A stretch of 64,000 nt of DNA. Origin: Siphonodentalium dalli (taxonomy: Eukaryota > Mollusca > Scaphopoda > Gadilida > Siphonodentaliidae). Location of the stretch: assembly GCA_032622095.1 (NCBI GenBank), contig CP136067.1, positions 80,438,705 through 80,502,704 on the forward strand. The letters run 5' to 3'. A program made the translations under genes and the position numbers. Shown one piece after another: positions 35,623-46,462 of the stretch; the stretch's first letter is position 1, and every line of letters starts with the position of its first letter. The notes under the pieces were generated by a model. It worked only from the letters and a program-made list of their open reading frames with translations, ran no database searches and was not told the origin of the DNA.

Positions 35623-36173
35623 ACTTGCTGATATCTCCCCAAAATCTAACGTTATACATGTATATACCCCGAATAACACAATTATATACATAGGGCCCGG
35701 AACCCGAGCTATCCTCAATTTTACATTAATCATTTCTTAACTCGATCATTAAAACGCCGACACGGAATTATCTGCACAAAACTTAACTCTAGGAAATATA
35801 GCACAGTAGCATGTTATCCATCTTCATCCGCAATTTTGTCTTTATATAACTTATAACATGACACACTTCATTTAGTGCGCGAACGTGTGTCGCCCATGCA
35901 GTGGCCAACGGAATAACAATCGATTTATCTCTTTACAAAAACTACACCACAAAAACTATATGATTCATGTATGAGTTTATCAATGTCGCCAGTGAGAGAG
36001 TGACCCAGGTGAAATGGGCCCAAGTGAAATTCACTTGGGAGCGTGCAAAAGTGAGTTCAAGAATATAGTATGTCTCAATGTATCGTTACTATAATGCTTG
36101 TGCTATACATATGTCTGTCTGTCTCATTTTTTGGTTATAATTATCTACTTCCTCAATAAAAAAGAAAGAAAAG

Positions 36174-36395
36174 AAACCATAGAATAACGGACAATCTTTG
36201 TAGGTTCGAAAACACACAGTATAAACGATATAGCGAGTTTCGCTCTGTCCTGGTTGACCGTGCAAAATCACCAACCCCGTCATCATTGCGACCTTGTGCA
36301 TTCATTTTATGTACATATATGCACATGTATATATACATATTCTTAATACCATTGTAATATGGGAGAATAATTAAATTATCTGATCTGAAAGATCA
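36174..36395 (+). repeat. LTR-like direct repeat, copy 2
   Basis: Same orientation as copy 1, 780 bp downstream. The sequence between them has no gag or pol frame. A TRIM-like miniature LTR element or a segmental duplication are both possible. I saw no clear tRNA primer-binding site. Confidence 0.6.
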
Positions 36396-36439
36396 TAGTT
36401 TGATTTAAGGCAATAAAGCGGATCCGTGGTTGCAATGTG

Positions 36440-36550
36440 GACATCTTGTCGTCATCACACATTTATTGTTAACACGCATTGCTACACGTTTGGCTATCAC
36501 TAATGCAATGCATCTTACCAACTGAGCCACTCGGGCCCATGTAGTCATCG
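36440..36550 (-). mobile_element. Possible degenerate tRNA-like SINE head
   Basis: On the minus strand GGGCCCGAGTGGCTCAGTTG GTAAGATGCA resembles the 5' half of a tRNA; TGGCTCAGTTGG fits a polymerase III A-box. A good B-box is not visible at the expected distance, so it is at best a relic. Confidence 0.35.
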
Positions 36551-37064
36551 GCGTATCTGAAAAAGTGAGCAAGTTAGAACTAATTGGGCCAAACAAGAAC
36601 GCAGATATCAAACCTTTGAATTCATAACATGTTCAAAGTTGTAAGATGAATCAATATCGACATAATTCATTTAGAGGAGCCAGCTCCTGATTAGCCCCAT
36701 TAAATGCATGGCGACCTAATTCAGATAGTATAAGACAAGATAACCACTTTCTTATTAAAGACTATATATCTGTTATCAGTTTACAAACCATAATCAGTTA
36801 ATAGGCGCTAAAGGCATTTCAAACGCGGTCTTTCTCGCATCTGATCAGGTTTTGATAAGTTTTAGAGGAACTATACATTAATTCGATTACTTTGAATATG
36901 TGTTACAGTCCGGTTTTTGTTTGTGCGTCTTTTGATGGGATATATCGGGAGCATACACTGGTTGGTGTAAATTTCCAGTTTACGTAGAGATCAGCCTTCA
37001 ATGTGACCTTGTTCTTTTGCTAAGCACAGAAGTGACTTTCTATATATTGGACTGGTTTATATAT

Positions 37065-37208
37065 GCAATCAACGTCGTTTTCGATGCATCTGTCGGCGTA
37101 TAGAAGTGTCGGATGCCGAAATACATACTGCGAAATTATACAAAGTATGTAGTTCGGCATCCGACACTTCTATACGCCGACAGATGCATCGAAAACGACG
37201 TTGATTGC
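37065..37208. repeat. Near-perfect 144-bp palindrome
   Basis: GCAATCAACGTCGTTTTCGA at the left end continues through GATGCATCTGTCGGCGTATA to GATGCCGAA. It is repeated in inverse up to 37208 with essentially no mismatch over about 55 bp per arm. After a small interruption TACATACT pairs with AGTATGTA. The loop is about 15 bases. The arms are GC-richer than the flanks. It could be a young foldback MITE or the source of a long hairpin RNA. No coding frame is present. Confidence 0.9.
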
Positions 37209-38140
37209 TTATAATTACGACAATCCGCATATTAGTTGGTGATTAAACAAGTTCTTTTTAAAGAAACTATATTAAAAACACTAAAATAGTAAAAATACCC
37301 AAGTGATATTTGTGTCTGGACTCAGCTGCTCTTTTAACCGAAATGGGAAATTGGGTCGAGAATAAATTGGGACCGACCGGAAGTTAGAGATGAACACACA
37401 CAATTCGATCGCTGTTTCCGACATTCCAACTACACAAAAGCAAGAGACCACACCCGTAAACTATTAAACTGTACTTGCTGGTGTAAATTTCACTTATTTA
37501 AAACGATTCTAGAACATGTATTGTCATAAAGGCAGTCCGATTCGATAGCGATTCCGAAGCGGTGTTCCCAAACTTCGCCACCGAATTTGTGGTCTCCGGC
37601 GACTCGAAAAGTAAACAGTCGCTACAAAGGTGCATTCTATGCTCTCATGACCACTGCCATGTCATATTATTATTGGCACGAAGCTGGATAAATGCTAATA
37701 CTAATGGTGGAATAGTTATGTAATACATTCTTTTATCCCCAAATAAATTAATGTACTATCTTGCTGTTTAATCGGCGATAATTTTTCGCTGATATTTGGC
37801 GTCTTGCGTTACCACTAGAAACGGAAGTGATTTCTTGCGATTTGATTGGTGGATAAAATAAAATTCCGGGTAAATTCGCCCCATGGATATTCGACTTGGT
37901 TTGCGAACTTTTTAAGGTATCACTACCCCCAGTGATGCGGGAAACGACACTTCCCTCCACTGATAGATATTGTCGCTACCAAGCGTATCTAAGGGCCTTG
38001 ACCAATCAAATGCACGCATTTTAGTCAAAGCGAAAGTAGTTGTAATTATATATTTGAGACTATCGAATTTCGAACTTCAAACATCGAAATAAACATTCCA
38101 GATATGATCGAGTGTAAACTGCTTCCCACGAGTATAGTGT
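37209..38140. other. No gene recognised
   Basis: Non-coding sequence with no supported feature. Confidence 0.45.
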
Positions 38141-38475
38141 TCGCATATAATACGACTGATATACGGTTCATATAATACGACTGATATACGGTTCATATAA
38201 TACGACTGATACGGTTCATATAATATGACTGATACGGTTCATATAATACGACTGATACGGTTCCAATACTATGACTGATACGATTAATATAATACGACTG
38301 ATACGGTTCATATAATACGACTGATATACGGTTCATATAATACGACTGATACGGTTCATATAATACGACTGATACGGATAATATATAATACGACTGATAC
38401 GGTTCCAATAATACGACTGATACGGTTAATATAATATGACTGATACGGTTCAATACGACTGATACGGTTCATAAT
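38141..38475. repeat. Minisatellite, unit about 23 bp x about 14
   Basis: Units of the form ATACGACTGATACGGTTCAT ATA, with 21- to 25-bp length variants and point changes (TTCCAATA, TTAATATA). Minus-strand Tyr/Ser-rich frames are artefacts. Confidence 0.88.
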
Positions 38476-38703
38476 TTTCCAGTATGACTATTTTACGATT
38501 AGCTGATCAATCGAGCCAAATTGAACAGTTTTCTTTCCGCAATGTATAAGTGGATGTTTTGGACAGAAATGATATAAAGCTTCTGATATAATGTATATAC
38601 ACAGCTTCGGGCAGTAAGTATTCGTGACAAACTGCATGTATATATGTTATATACTTGATATACACATCTTTATGCAATGGGTATTCGTGACAAACTGCAT
38701 ATA

Positions 38704-39375
38704 TCTCATATATATTTTGAAGACCTCTGTATGTATGTTTGTCTGTATGTTTGTCATTTATACAAATCTACGATTTTCGACCGATCGGGACGAAACTTGG
38801 TACGTGTGTGTAGTTTGACCAGGCGGTGGACGTTGTCGTATTGGCGAGCCCGTGCGGCGCCCGCTTCGCGCATGCGCAGACGAGATCTCGGAAACGGGTG
38901 GAGCTATCGACTTGAAATTTGCTATGTGAATGTATCTTGCTCCGGATGCGAATTTTATCGGGTCGCCGAGCCCGTGCGACGCCAGCTTCGCGCATGCGCA
39001 GACGATATCTCGGAAACGGGTGGAGCTATCGACTTGAAATTTGGTATGTGAATGTATCTTGCCCCGAATACGAATTTTATCGGATCGCCGAGTCCGTGCG
39101 ACGCCAGCTTCCCGCATGCGCAGACGAGATCTCGGATACGGGTGGAGCTATCGACTTGAAATTTGCTATGTGAATGTATCTTGCCCCGGATACGAATTTT
39201 ATCGGGTCGCCGAGCCCGTGCGACGCCAGCTTCGCGCATGCGCAGACCTGAGCCCGTGCGAGCCCGTGCGACGCCAGCTTCGCGCATGCGCAGACCAGAT
39301 CTCGGAAACGGGTAGAGCTATCGACTTGAAATTTGGTTTTTGAATAGCCCGGACAACGTCGGGCTCATCGGCTAG
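38704..39375 (+). mobile_element. Non-autonomous Helitron, copy 1 of a tandem pair
   Basis: Begins TCTCATATATATTTTGAAGA directly after an A (38703). It contains a TCTG/TTTGTC microsatellite, the unique segment CGACCGATCGGGACGAAACT, an internal 122-bp minisatellite, a terminal hairpin AGCCCG-8 nt-CGGGCT (39346-39365), six bases, and then CTAG at 39372-39375. A 5' TC and a 3' hairpin followed by CTRR are the defining ends of Helitrons, which insert between A and T. There is no Rep/helicase frame, so it needs an autonomous partner. The second copy starts at the very next base. Confidence 0.88.
38846..39300. repeat. 122-bp minisatellite inside Helitron copy 1
   Basis: Units start GAGCCCGTGCGACGCCAGCT at 38846, 38968, 39090 and 39212, a period of 122 bp, with a short partial unit near 39255. 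Each includes CTTCGCGCATGCGCAGACGA, GATCTCGGAAACGGGTGGAG and CTATCGACTTGAAATTTG. Arg-rich frames across it are artefacts. Confidence 0.9.
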
Positions 39376-39948
39376 TCTCATATATATTTTGAAGACCTCT
39401 GTATGTTTGTCTGTATGTTTGTCTGTATGTTTGTTTGTCATTTATACAAATCTACGATTCTCGACCGATCGGGACGAAACTTGGTACGTGTGTGTAGTTT
39501 GACCGGGCGGTGGACGTTGTCGTATTGGCGAGCCCGTGCGACGCCAGCTTCGCGCATGCGCAGACGAGATCTCGGAAACGGGTGGGGCTATCGACTTAAA
39601 ATTTGGTATGTGAATGTATCTTGCCCCGGATACGAATTTTATCGGGTCGCCGAGCCCGTGCGACGCCAGCTTCGCGCATGCGCAGACGAGATCTCGGAAA
39701 CGGGTGGAGCTATCGACTTGAAATTTGGTATACGTGAATGTATCTTACCCCGGATACGAATTTTATCGGGTCGCCGAGCCCGTGCGACGCCAGCTTCGCG
39801 CATGCGCAGACCAGATCTCGGAAACGGGTAGAGCTATCGACTTGAAATTTGTTTTTTTTAATAGCCCGGACAACGTCGGGCTGGGTAGAGCTATCGACTT
39901 GAAATTTGGTTTTTGAATAGCCCGGACAACGTCGGGCTCATCGGCTAG
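39376..39948 (+). mobile_element. Non-autonomous Helitron, copy 2 of a tandem pair
   Basis: Starts at TCTCATATATATTTTGAAGA without any spacer after copy 1. It holds three units of the same minisatellite (from about 39530, 39652 and 39774) and ends with hairpin 39919-39938 and CTAG at 39945-39948, followed by T. A second copy of the terminal hairpin lies just upstream (39863-39882), with the intervening segment duplicated. The A before copy 1 and the T after copy 2 make the pair look like one insertion event of a head-to-tail dimer. Confidence 0.88.
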
Positions 39949-40090
39949 TATGTTATATCTTATTTCTTAAGATCTTTAAATCTCTTACTTAAAGCAACTC
40001 GCAATATTTTGACATCAAACTTAACTTAATAATGCCTCACTTTTATCGCGACCCGGTAGTGAAAATAGATCGATTAATATATATATTAAT
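39949..40090. other. Short non-coding spacer
   Basis: AT-rich sequence between the Helitron pair and the next inverted repeat. Nothing recognised. Confidence 0.5.
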
Positions 40091-40450
40091 GATGGTCTAT
40101 CTCTTCCATATAGTTTCCGGGGTATAAAATAATAAATACGAGTCGAAGACACCTGTCCGGTTCTGTCAATTTATATTGATTTTATGTCGATATTTTCTTA
40201 TATGATGCTATAATCAATTGGGACAGTGTTTCGTTACTATATTTAGAGTTTTAGATAGAGTTATCCCACATGATACGGACCGAAATAACGCGACCCGTAA
40301 ACTGTCCCAAATTGATTTTATGTATATTATACCAGAAGATTCGAAATAAATCGATATTAATTGATAGAAGAGTTTCCAGACAGGGTCTTCGATTCATATT
40401 CACAAGAGACTATATAAAATAAAGCTTGTTATAGGAAGAGATAGACCATC
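40091..40450. mobile_element. 360-bp MITE-like inverted repeat
   Basis: GATGGTCTATCTCTTCC at the left end pairs with GGAAGAGATAGACCATC at the right. Further matching blocks are CGAAGACACCTGTC with GACAGGGTCTTCG, and AATCAATTGGGACAGT with ACTGTCCCAAATTGATT, all around a centre near 40270. No frame. The target-site duplication is unclear. Confidence 0.65.
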
Positions 40451-40902
40451 TTGAACCCTTTATTCAGCAAGCGCTGAAGGATTCATATTTGTTTATGGGG
40501 AATGTTCAGATAATTCGATCAACATATCCCTTAGTTTTTATTACTACAATAAACATAAAAAAGATATCAAAACTACAGGAAAGAAATGGGATAAGAACTG
40601 GGACAATAGACAGCAGATGCATGTGTGTTTGGTCATAAGCAGTGTGTGTCAGCTTCTATACTATATGGAATTGACACTGACTTACCTATTCCAAATGCAT
40701 TCTCCCATTCAGTTATAAAAGTATACATTGCGATGGACTGGTCTATTATGCATTTGGAGGGATGTTAAGGATATATTAGCAAACGACAGCCAAGCGAAAT
40801 GATAATATAACTGCAGAAGAATTCATAATCATGTTTAGGGAAATGTTTGGATAATAAGTTCAACAAACGACCTATATGGTCGTTTGTTGAATATTGTAAT
40901 CT

Positions 40903-41129
40903 CACAGCGTACAAACCGTACAAACAACTTATCCGAAGTAGCCATCCCCGAGGCGAGACAATTCTATTTTTATCAAAACTTTGCAGAATATGTACAATAT
41001 ATACTTACTATAGTACTTGTTTTATGTTGTTATTTTTGTTATTCTGCAATATTTTAATCTAAAAATAGAATTGTCTCGCCTTGGAGATAGCTACTTCCGA
41101 TAAGTTGTTTGTACGGTTTATACACTGTG
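40903..41129. mobile_element. 227-bp MITE-like inverted repeat
   Basis: CACAGCGTACAAACCGTAC on the left pairs with GTACGGTTTATACACTGTG on the right. The arms continue for about 70 bp (AACTTATCCGAAGTAGCCAT, GGCGAGACAATTCTATTTTT) with a few mismatches around an AT-rich loop. A small perfect hairpin (TTCAACAAACGACC and its inverse, 40859-40891) lies immediately upstream. Confidence 0.7.
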
Positions 41130-41820
41130 AATCTTAACACTTCCGAAGGGATCTACTCATCAATAAGTATTTATTGCCCAATCCAATGCATACTCGGAAT
41201 AACTATTCTGACATCCCTCTCTGATAATCATATTTATATAATTATTATTTAGTCTGAACATTTTCCAAAGGGACTGTTTTCTTCAAGTTCGCGACAACCA
41301 ACACTATAATCTATACATGTACGTGATGTGTCGTATACACTGCAGTTCATGACAGCGTCTCGCCTTCGACACTATACACCTGATGACAGCTAGCTGCCAG
41401 CTTGGATAAATGTTCAGCATACTAAGGAGAGAAAGGAAGAGAGCAAACCAAAAAAGGGAAATGCCAAAGGACAAAACTGGCGTCGTCGGGGCTCAGTTCG
41501 TTTCCGGAGAATCTGTTAGAATTAACATTCCTGTATGTCGTGATAAATTATTCATTCTGATCTATAGAATCAATTAATAGTCGTATAGGGAAGGCAATTC
41601 TCGTAGATTGCCCTTTGCCCGTAGGACATCTTTATATGCTGAGCAACAACGTGGCATCGGCTACGTTTGCTGTGTAGTGGGGAATGGCGTATTGGCATAG
41701 CCCAGAGTGATTAAGAGATTCAGATTCAGAACGAAGCTTCCATCGACAATGTCCCTACGATGGACGTTCTATCAACGAGGCGATATAGCACGCTGTGATA
41801 AAGTAGTCGTTATATATTAG
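41130..41820. other. No gene recognised
   Basis: Non-coding; no supported feature. Confidence 0.45.
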
Positions 41821-41823
41821 ATC

Positions 41824-42526
41824 TGTTGTTGTTGTTGTTGTTATTGTTGTTAATTTGTCGCTTTGCCTCTGCCTCAACCATAGCCAGAAGAGCTGTATAT
41901 TTCGCCGCGGTGATGGAGGAGGTGGAACTATTGTTGTTGGAGGTTGAGGTGGAAGACACCGGGCTGTGATAGTACTCCGGTGTCGTTGGTGGAAGTGTGT
42001 CTATCTACACATCGCAGTCTGCTGCATGGACGTCTGGGGTGACATGGACCTTCCTGTCTCCGCTGGCTCTGAAGTGGATGACAGGAACATCCGGAATGAC
42101 ATCGGCGTCCCTGCTGGTCTTTTATGTCGATGACGTCTTGTACAGCGGCCAAGTGGGGGAGCTGCATGGGCATCTCTCAGCTCGCCCCTGTTTTCCACCT
42201 GGACCGTCTGTCAGTGTCTCTTTTCCCGCGAGATGGCGTCAATTTCTTCTTCCTCTGTTTGTCGGTCTCCCCGTTCCTCTGGTCCACATGCGCTGGTGAA
42301 CTCCAGCGACCGGGTTTCAACCAACAGAGGGGGTCCTGACAGAGGGTCATGTATCCCGGTATGTAAGAAACAGCTCACCATGGCTATACCTGACCGGCTT
42401 GGAGTCCAGGGCAGGCAGTGATCCACGTTAAGTGAGCTCAGCACGAGCCTGACTTCAGCGGTATCTATACTTCCGCTGAAGTCAGTAATCCGACTGTCAG
42501 GTGGGCGATGTCCAGGAGCGCTCATG
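41824..42526 (-). pseudogene. Unidentified coding repeat, copy 1 (decayed)
   Basis: On the minus strand this GC-rich segment is homologous to 48518-49384. From about 42526 the translation carries SRITDFSG, AEVRLVLSSLNVDHCLPW and then GPPL. Further in, DNA similarity includes CAGGGACGCCGATGTCA and CGGAGTACTA followed by CCGGTGTCTTCC, which match GGAGGACTACTA and CCGGTGTTCCCC in the other copy. The coding frame changes several times, so it is broken. The start of the minus-strand region ends in a (TTG)n tract (41824-41845). I do not recognise the family. A repetitive coding unit in two orientations suggests a transposon-borne gene (for example a gag-like or accessory protein). Confidence 0.55.
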
Positions 42527-42609
42527 CATTGTAAATCAGAGGGCCCCTACTGACCTCACTAAAATATTACCACCCAGGATAGCCGATATATCCGAGTATG
42601 AATTCAGAA

Positions 42610-42905
42610 ACCCCGAATTTTTTTTACACATAGTTCAGCATTACAGAAAGTAATTTCCCACCTCAACCATAAAAAGCGTGGAACGACATGCCTTCCGCAA
42701 TAACAGAAGCTCCGACGATTTTCGATTTTAAAGATTATCATAGAATAATTTATCCTACCATTAGACCCCCAGTATGTTTCTATACAGGACGTAGGAAATA
42801 TAATGTAGTTCACGTCAGATTACTTAACTATTGTAGTGATCTTCAGTCTGACAAATTCCATTTGAATCATCACTGTGACAGGGGTGTCTCATTTGTGTCT
42901 TAATT
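42610..42905 (+). pseudogene. LINE ORF2 C-terminal remnant (CR1/jockey-like)
   Basis: The frame includes AWNDMPSAITEAPTIFDFK (about 42680-42740), the 'WNxLPxxI..A.S...FK' motif found near the end of many CR1/L2/jockey-type ORF2 proteins. RRKYNVVHVRLLNYCSDLQ follows, resembling the 'HARLR..CS.L..DLF' segment before the terminal zinc finger. It ends at a stop at about 42903. Catalytic domains are missing. This is a short dead fragment, and the call rests on two short motifs. Confidence 0.55.
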
Positions 42906-43194
42906 TCACACGGCTATAGGGGTTCACGTAAAGGCAAGGGACATTGGTCGATATTGTTTCTCGCCGCTGGTGCGTTAAGGGAGTACCCGATGGGGAGTCG
43001 ACATATCTTGCCAGTATATGGTACAACTCTGATATGCACACTAATTAGATTTAGATGGTTTGCTTTGTCATATGGCTGGTGTCAATGACAACCGGGCTAA
43101 CAATCGACGTAAGGCACATCGTATTGTGCCATAAACCGTTGGTCGATTGTCAACGACGGCTCTTTGAAACATTTAAGGCAATCAGAGTTAGATA

Positions 43195-43840
43195 GTTACG
43201 GGAGACGCACGTTTTTGCACAAATCTGGCAAAAATGGTAAGAGATTTTCAACAAAGAATTTCTCTGAATTTACCTTGTGAAAAATCATGAATGTCACATA
43301 TCATCATCTTCATTGTACATATAATCTGAGCAATTATTATTAAGAGAAGATAAACAATTCATTTTAATACATTTGAGAGTTGAATATGTTAGTTTCTTTT
43401 TTGTCCCTTTCGGTGCCAAGTACTGCTAGAATATTTCATAATTTCACACAACATTCAAATCACCAACATAGCTAATTGAATGAGAGGAGACTTCATTTGT
43501 ATCATAATGTTGAGTTAGAATTTTTAATGGCATAATATAGCATCATACCTCCTTATATTATAAACAAGAATAAAGCAGTCATAAATAGTCCAGTCTAATG
43601 ACAAAATAATATTGATATTCAGTGTGGAACTGCACTTTTGAAAACAATTCAATATTACAAACGTTTTTGGTACCGGAAAACAGTTAAATTCGAAATGTCA
43701 TAACAGTAAAGTGAATGATGTTATAATATCCAAATAATATACCAAATTTCACAAGGACATTCCTGACATATTTTGAGAAAATCCATTTTGAAATACCAGG
43801 AAATTTTGACAAAACGTGCGTCTGACTCTTACGTACAGCA
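43195..43840. mobile_element. Possible element with GACGCACGTTTT terminal inverted repeats
   Basis: GAGACGCACGTTTTT at about 43203 is matched in inverse by AAAACGTGCGTCTGACTC at about 43814. The AT-rich interior has no coding frame. Boundaries and target-site duplication were not resolved. Confidence 0.35.
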
Positions 43841-44391
43841 TGGTAGAGTATAAGTCTGCGGTTTGTGTTGATGTCTTCTTGCGCGAATGGTGGTAAATGA
43901 AATAGCGAGGAATTTATTACTATGTTTAGCTATTTGTCGTAAAATTTATGTCAGACCAAACATCCGTTTCGCAAAAATAACAACGAGTACGATAATTGTA
44001 CAAGACAACAAATTGCTAATCGTCCGCAGCGAGATTTCACTTACGTCTAACTATACCACCGTTTACAATATTCTTGTATTCTATATAGAATAGTTATCGG
44101 ATGATTCCATAGTTGGTGGCTGTATGATACCATCAACACAGTTGACTGAGTGTCTATATATATATTGAAAGGAATTATTTGGTACAAAAAAACTAAATTG
44201 AAATCCTATCCGTTACAACACGGTTTGAGTTAGAATATGCACAGAACTTGGTGACGTAGTGCCCTAACTGTAATCGATACTACTAAGCGTGAGTTGCGAA
44301 ACCTCTCTAATGACACGTTACTTGGTGAAGCCACAGACGTGACATATGTTATGGTGTTTACCATATTCCGATGGTATTACAGCTGGAGGGG

Positions 44392-44870
44392 TAAAGTTAC
44401 GCTGAAGAGGTCACTCTTACTGAAAAAAGTGCTGAAGGGTACACAAGTTTTGAAAAAGTGCTGAAGTGTACTCAGGTTTTGAAATCTTGTTCTAAATAAC
44501 GTTTAGTCTTCGAGTCTGTCATGATTTCTGCTGGGACTAATATAACAACGATTAATCCCAGTTTTCTGTAAGAGAAATATTGTTTACGTTCCAATGCAAA
44601 TTAAAATGAACTGAAAACAAACTGCTGATGGGCGCCAGACTTTCATGAACACAGTTAAAGTAAATGTGTCAGTGCCTATCACAAACCCTGTGTACCCTTC
44701 AGCACATTTACAAACCCTGTGTACCCTTCAGCACATTTACAAACCCTGTGTACCCTTCAGCACATTTACAAACCCTGTGTACCCTTCAGCACATTTACAA
44801 ACCATGTGTACCCTTCAGCACTTTTTGGTCAGAGTGACCCCTTCAGCTAAAGTTACTACATTTTCAGTCT
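44392..44870. repeat. Inverted repeat whose right arm carries a minisatellite
   Basis: The left arm, GTAAAGTTACGCTGAAGAGG continuing to CTGAAGGGTACACAAG (44392-44448), is the inverse of the right part at about 44805-44865 (TGTGTACCCTTCAGCACTTT, GTGACCCCTTCAGCTAAAGT). In the right arm a 29-bp unit (ACAAACCCTGTGTACCCTTC AGCACATTT) is repeated about five times (44678-44822). In the left arm the homologous unit occurs about twice. Confidence 0.7.
44678..44822. repeat. Minisatellite, 29-bp unit x 5
   Basis: Nearly identical tandem units starting ACAAACCCTGTGTACCC; one has ACAAACCATG. The frame crossing it is not a gene. Confidence 0.9.
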
Positions 44871-45037
44871 GTTGCTGTTTTGGACCAGGAACCATTGTTT
44901 CAACAAGGGACATTGGGTGCGCGCAAATAAACAGACACGAGAGTGACAGGCGACAGCGAGACAACAATTTTCATTCACTAAGCAATTATATCAACTTTGA
45001 GTCGGAAATCAGTTATTAAAATGCACTTTTACTTCCA

Positions 45038-45486
45038 TTAAAGGTACTCAATCCGATCATACGGTCCCCATATCATCAAGATACAACAACAACAACATTT
45101 CTTCAAAATACGCTTTAGTTATCAGAATCGATTAATTGCAACAAAATAATGCTAACCACCGTCAACTATGGTATCAAATTCCCCAAAACGTGTTATTTAA
45201 GATCATTTTGTTCAACGAAATATGGCAGTATTATCGAACTTTGGCCGTATAACCACTTGATTTTAGAGTTATCCATCTTCATTCGCAATTTTGTCCGAGA
45301 CCGTCCGTTTGACGGTGTTTTTCTGGGCCACAAATAATTGCACATCTTGAGAAATACCAATCTTCAAAAATCGATATCTGATCACTCTGAGATCTGATGG
45401 GTTGGTTCCTCGACTCGAATCAATTATTTTTTACCCCCGAAGCCAAAGAAATAGTAACATAGGAGCGTTATTTCGGATTGTGCACT
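45038..45486. mobile_element. MITE of the TTAA/GGTACTC family, copy 3
   Basis: Starts TTAAAGGTACTCAATCCGAT and ends at CGGATTGTGCAC; the right TTAA is eroded. The interior matches copies 2 and 4 closely, with an added (CAA)n tract near 45085-45100. No frame. Confidence 0.72.
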
Positions 45487-46113
45487 AAGTAGAGACAGAT
45501 GTTGCCGAATTTCGTCCACTAGACTGGTCCTCGTCCCAATCAGACCAGCCGCGCGATTCATACTAACCTGAACCTTTCTTATTATATACAAACGAAATTG
45601 ACCACACACTCTCACAATTGGTCCCATGCTTCGGTATTTGATTTGATCAAAACACTACAGTCAATATAAGCTCGAATTTTACTATCCCAGTCTCTAGTTC
45701 GGTACTGTACGGGTATACCCTGCCCCATATGTCCGCGGGTGAAACTGTGTTGCATGCCCGTTGTGCAATAACGAACAGATTTTCGGGTGATATTAACTGA
45801 CTTTTGCTACCAACATAAAGGAGAACTGATAGTAATGACTCTTAACATTTGTGCAGGTGCACACCATCTTCGGAAATTTTTGTTACATTGATTAACCTGT
45901 GTGTGGAAGTTTTCTTCCTGTCATCTGGCATGCACACAGTGGGACTTAACGACTGATCTGATATCGCGTTTCTGTTTTGTGTTCCAGATTTGCTCGTTGA
46001 GCATGGCTGTGATAAGATTGCGATTCAGATAGCTCCTGTTGCATGGGTAATAATGTGTAATACCTAGGAATAAATTGAAGACGATATCAGTTACTGTGCA
46101 AGTTGGCAAGAAG

Positions 46114-46247
<134 letters not shown>

Positions 46248-46462
46248 AGATGCAACCTTTAAACCCGAGATGGAACTTTTAAAGTAAAGTATAGAACCAT
46301 CACACATTTATTCAGCAACAGTGAAACTTCCCCAACGACTTAACATGAGTGCGTGGGTGGCTTTCAATATACTTTCCAGGTCAACTGATCAGCACGAAAA
46401 ATTCATGCTGCACGATCGCTGTGTCGCCCCTTCTGATCCAGTTTTATGTAAATTTTGTGGCC

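Noticed and set aside
38141-38475. TAATACGACT words resembling the start of a phage T7 promoter
   Set aside because: They are the repeat unit of a 23-bp minisatellite; the rest of the T7 promoter consensus is absent and the context is animal repeat DNA.
38758-39916. Arg/Ala-rich frames of 60-140 residues on both strands
   Set aside because: They are translations of the 122-bp Helitron minisatellite; the frame shifts between units, and both strands are equally open.
45480-45627. Minus-strand KVQVSMNRAAGLIGT, resembling a LINE thumb motif
   Set aside because: Only a few residues match, there is no supporting motif on either side, and the stretch overlaps a MITE end.
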